The position numbers were made by a program, and so were the translations under genes. A stretch of 6,695 nucleotides of DNA from Spirochaetaceae bacterium (lineage in GTDB: Bacteria; Spirochaetota; Spirochaetia; Treponematales; Treponemataceae), in NCBI GenBank assembly GCA_031272345.1, contig JAISTZ010000004.1, forward strand, positions 1 through 6,695, given 5' to 3'. Every line of letters starts with the position of its first letter. Within the stretch, counting starts at the first letter, position 1. Shown here in pieces: positions 5,977-6,695 of the stretch. The notes under the pieces are model-generated. The model saw only the letters and a list, made by a program, of their open reading frames with translations, had not been told where the DNA came from and searched no databases.

Positions 5977-6537
5977 ATGGGTATAACAAAACGGGCCGCG
6001 GCGGTCTGCGCTGTCCTCGTTGCAGGGACGCTTCTCGCGTGTGGAGATGATAACGACAGGGCCATCCCTCAGGCAATCCGGGAACCCCTGGGCAGGGCGG
6101 GGATTCAGACCCTCCGTCAGAAGGAGGCTCTTGTCGACTTTACCCTGCCCTTCCTTGACGGCGCGGAAAAAACCTTGAGCGCGTACAAGGGCAGGGTGGT
6201 GTTCCTGAACTTCTGGGCAACCTGGTGTCCCCCGTGCAGGGAGGAGATGCCCTCCATGGAAACACTCTACCAGCGCTTCCGGGAACAGGGTCTGGAATTC
6301 ATCGCCGTTGACATCCAGGAATCCGGCGATGCGGTCCAGGCCTTTATCACCGCGAAGGGGCTGCATTTTCCTGTGGCCCTCGACGAGTCAGGCAGCGTGG
6401 CCGCGCGTTACGGGGTCAGCGCCATACCCACCACGTACATCATCGACCGGGAGGGTTTTGTCATTGCAGGCGTGAGGGGCGCGCGGCGCTGGGACACGCC
6501 CCAGGTATACGAGGCCTTCGAGGCTCTGTTGAAGTAA
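5977..6537 (+). CDS. TlpA/ResA-like thioredoxin-fold lipoprotein
   Basis: A 186-residue envelope thiol-disulfide oxidoreductase. The N-terminus has a basic start (TKR), a hydrophobic stretch (about 7-20) and the lipobox LLAC with C22 as the predicted lipidated cysteine, followed by GDD. The mature part has the TlpA-type beta strand VDFTLPFLDG (53-62). The active site is WCPPC (83-87) in NFWATWCPPCREEMPSM, and the cis-proline P151 is in AIPTTYIID. The domain is complete to the stop. It probably reduces disulfides outside the cytoplasmic membrane, receiving electrons from the CcdA-type protein encoded 3 bp downstream. Substrates may be cytochrome c apoproteins or, if this is a treponeme without c-type cytochromes, other envelope proteins. 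The ATG at 5977 is chosen because it leaves a proper lipoprotein signal peptide; upstream in-frame codons are antisense to the antitoxin region. Confidence 0.88.
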   Translation: MGITKRAAAVCAVLVAGTLLACGDDNDRAIPQAIREPLGRAGIQTLRQKEALVDFTLPFLDGAEKTLSAYKGRVVFLNFWATWCPPCREEMPSMETLYQRFREQGLEFIAVDIQESGDAVQAFITAKGLHFPVALDESGSVAARYGVSAIPTTYIIDREGFVIAGVRGARRWDTPQVYEAFEALLK

Positions 6538-6540
6538 GCG

Positions 6541-6695
6541 ATGGAAGAAATCTCTTTTCTTGCGGCGTTTGGCGCAGGTCTTCTCTCGTTCCTGTCCCCC
6601 TGTGTGCTTCCCCTTGCCGCTTCCTGGCTTGTGTTCATCAGCCCCCGGAAGGCAAACCGCCGGGACGCGCTCGCCGCCGCGCTCTGTTTTATCGC
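6541..6695 (+). CDS. ccdA: CcdA/DsbD-type membrane electron-transfer protein, N-terminal part
   Basis: The frame starts with the ATG at 6541, three bases after the TlpA-like stop codon, and is open to the window edge (51 complete codons). Residues about 5-33 form the first membrane helix, carrying GLLSFLSPCVLPLA. The SPCVLPL motif with its conserved cysteine (C21) is the signature of the CcdA/DsbD transmembrane domain. It is followed by a basic loop (SPRKANRRD), and a second hydrophobic stretch begins at the edge. These proteins pass electrons from cytosolic thioredoxin through a membrane cysteine pair to an external thioredoxin-like partner. Only the first of the two cysteines is inside the window. 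The tight spacing indicates one operon and probable translational coupling with the upstream lipoprotein gene. Confidence 0.85.
   Translation, partial: MEEISFLAAFGAGLLSFLSPCVLPLAASWLVFISPRKANRRDALAAALCFI

Overview
The window is a GC-rich bacterial chromosome segment. It most likely comes from a spirochaete of the Treponema group, although this placement rests on general resemblance and not on a search. The clues are a cysteine-containing ribosomal protein L28, an HxxEH M16C peptidase, a lipoprotein TlpA next to CcdA (a pairing I recall from treponemes), and a short tail protein resembling treponemal hypothetical proteins.

Layout, left to right. Positions 1-493 are AT-richer than the rest (22 of 60 bases are G or C at 241-300, against 37 of 60 at 2221-2280). 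This stretch holds the last 44 codons of an IS256/Mutator-type transposase, its presumed right end, and the 3' part of an unrecognised gene that runs out of the IS end. That gene converges on and overlaps murD (485-1906, minus) by 9 bp. murD is divergently paired, across a 45-bp gap, with a large M16C zinc metallopeptidase gene (1952-4930, plus). rpmB (4995-5204, plus) follows with its own sigma70-like promoter. Convergent to it is a two-gene type II toxin-antitoxin cassette on the minus strand (a Phd/YefM-type antitoxin at 5562-5843 and a RelE/ParE-type toxin at 5264-5569). The window ends with a divergent operon on the plus strand: a TlpA-like thioredoxin lipoprotein (5977-6537) and the start of a CcdA-type membrane electron carrier (6541 to the window end).

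The housekeeping genes act separately: MurD in peptidoglycan precursor synthesis, M16C in peptide turnover, L28 in the ribosome. TlpA and CcdA probably work together, with CcdA carrying cytosolic reducing power across the membrane to the anchored thioredoxin. The toxin-antitoxin pair and the IS remnant are accessory insertions between them.

The most interesting pattern is regulatory. murD, the M16C gene and the TlpA-like gene have no visible Shine-Dalgarno sequence. Each instead has the octamer GCTATNNT (a -10-like TATNNT) exactly six bases before its ATG, which is the geometry of leaderless transcripts. rpmB and the antitoxin instead have -35/-10 pairs and a Shine-Dalgarno-like sequence. I found no CRISPR array, RNA gene or clearly new multi-gene system.
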